Shown: positions 5,590 to 5,697 of the stretch, one piece after another
How the letters are laid out: every line of letters begins with the position of its first letter
Numbering within the stretch: position 1 is the stretch's first letter
From: an uncultured Erysipelotrichaceae bacterium
Lineage (GTDB): Bacteria > Bacillota_I > Bacilli_A > Erysipelotrichales > Erysipelotrichaceae
Length of the DNA: 5,697 bases
Direction of reading: 5' to 3'
Assembly: GCA_902782505.1 (NCBI GenBank)
Contig: CACZNO010000228.1
Span: forward strand, 1 to 5,697
Notes under the pieces: model-generated
The model's input: only the letters and a program-made list of their open reading frames with translations
Databases searched by the model: none
Told to the model about the DNA's origin: nothing
Position numbers and translations under genes: made by a program

Positions 5590-5697
5590 CGGTCATGCCG
5601 GGACAAGAAAATTTTTTGTCGGATGTGTGCTGCCGGCAGACCAATAATTTTCTATATACATTTATCATATGCTTGTGATAATCATTTATCCGGGGTA
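5590..5697 (+). other. Gene-free stretch with several inverted repeats, possible structured leader
   Basis: Downstream of the extended -10 promoter I see no credible coding frame, but several symmetric sequences: a near-palindrome GACAAGAAA/TTTTTTGTC (5602-5620, with one G-T wobble), a perfect 10-bp palindrome CTGCCGGCAG (5630-5639), an 8-bp inverted pair AGAAAATT (5606-5613) and AATTTTCT (5646-5653) that would compete with the first hairpin, and TTATCA...TGATAA (5662-5667, 5676-5681). The set could be a structured 5' leader or operators for the next gene. I could not match it to a known riboswitch, T-box or RNA family. Confidence 0.35.

Noticed and set aside
5595..5678. 27-codon frame starting ATG CCG GGA in the 3' intergenic stretch
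   Set aside because: It has no ribosome site and coincides with the inverted repeats. A 15-codon frame at 5535 was dismissed for the same reason.

Overview
The window holds the 3' end of an Rnf electron-transport operon, a two-gene alkD-rimO unit, and a purine permease gene. All genes are on the + strand and are ordinary bacterial chromosome. The host is probably a low-to-mid GC Bacillota. An Erysipelotrichia- or Clostridia-like lineage would fit: strong AGGAGG-type ribosome sites, an Rnf complex, an AlkD of the Firmicutes type (WTHNKxIQK signature), and RimO and NCS2 genes. This lineage call is inferred from protein style only and is weak.

Region 1 (1-2063), Rnf operon: the C-terminal end of rnfG with its flavinylation motif, rnfE, rnfA, an unnamed 63-codon gene for a single-helix four-cysteine protein, and a very short rnfB. 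Gaps are 1-12 bases or ATGA overlaps, so the genes are co-translated. A 9-bp hairpin with a T run closes the operon. Rnf couples ferredoxin:NAD+ electron transfer to ion pumping across the membrane. The cysteines of RnfA and RnfE that hold the intramembrane iron centre are present. Two things are not standard: RnfB stops after its first four-cysteine motif and has no ferredoxin repeats, and a second small membrane-anchored four-cysteine protein sits between rnfA and rnfB.

Region 2 (2032-4040): an AlkD-family DNA glycosylase gene overlaps by ATGA with rimO, the methylthiotransferase for ribosomal protein S12. The ribosome site of alkD lies in the loop of the rnf terminator hairpin. A possible -10 box just upstream would start transcripts inside the 5' arm of that hairpin.

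Region 3 (4041-5534): a strong sigma-A-type promoter, a short leader, an AzgA/PbuG-type NCS2 purine permease gene, and a strong intrinsic terminator.

Region 4 (5535-5697): no gene is visible. It contains an extended -10 promoter and several inverted repeats, probably the leader of a gene that begins beyond the window.

No mobile element, CRISPR array, tRNA or rRNA was seen. The best lead is the small Cys-rich protein together with the minimal RnfB.
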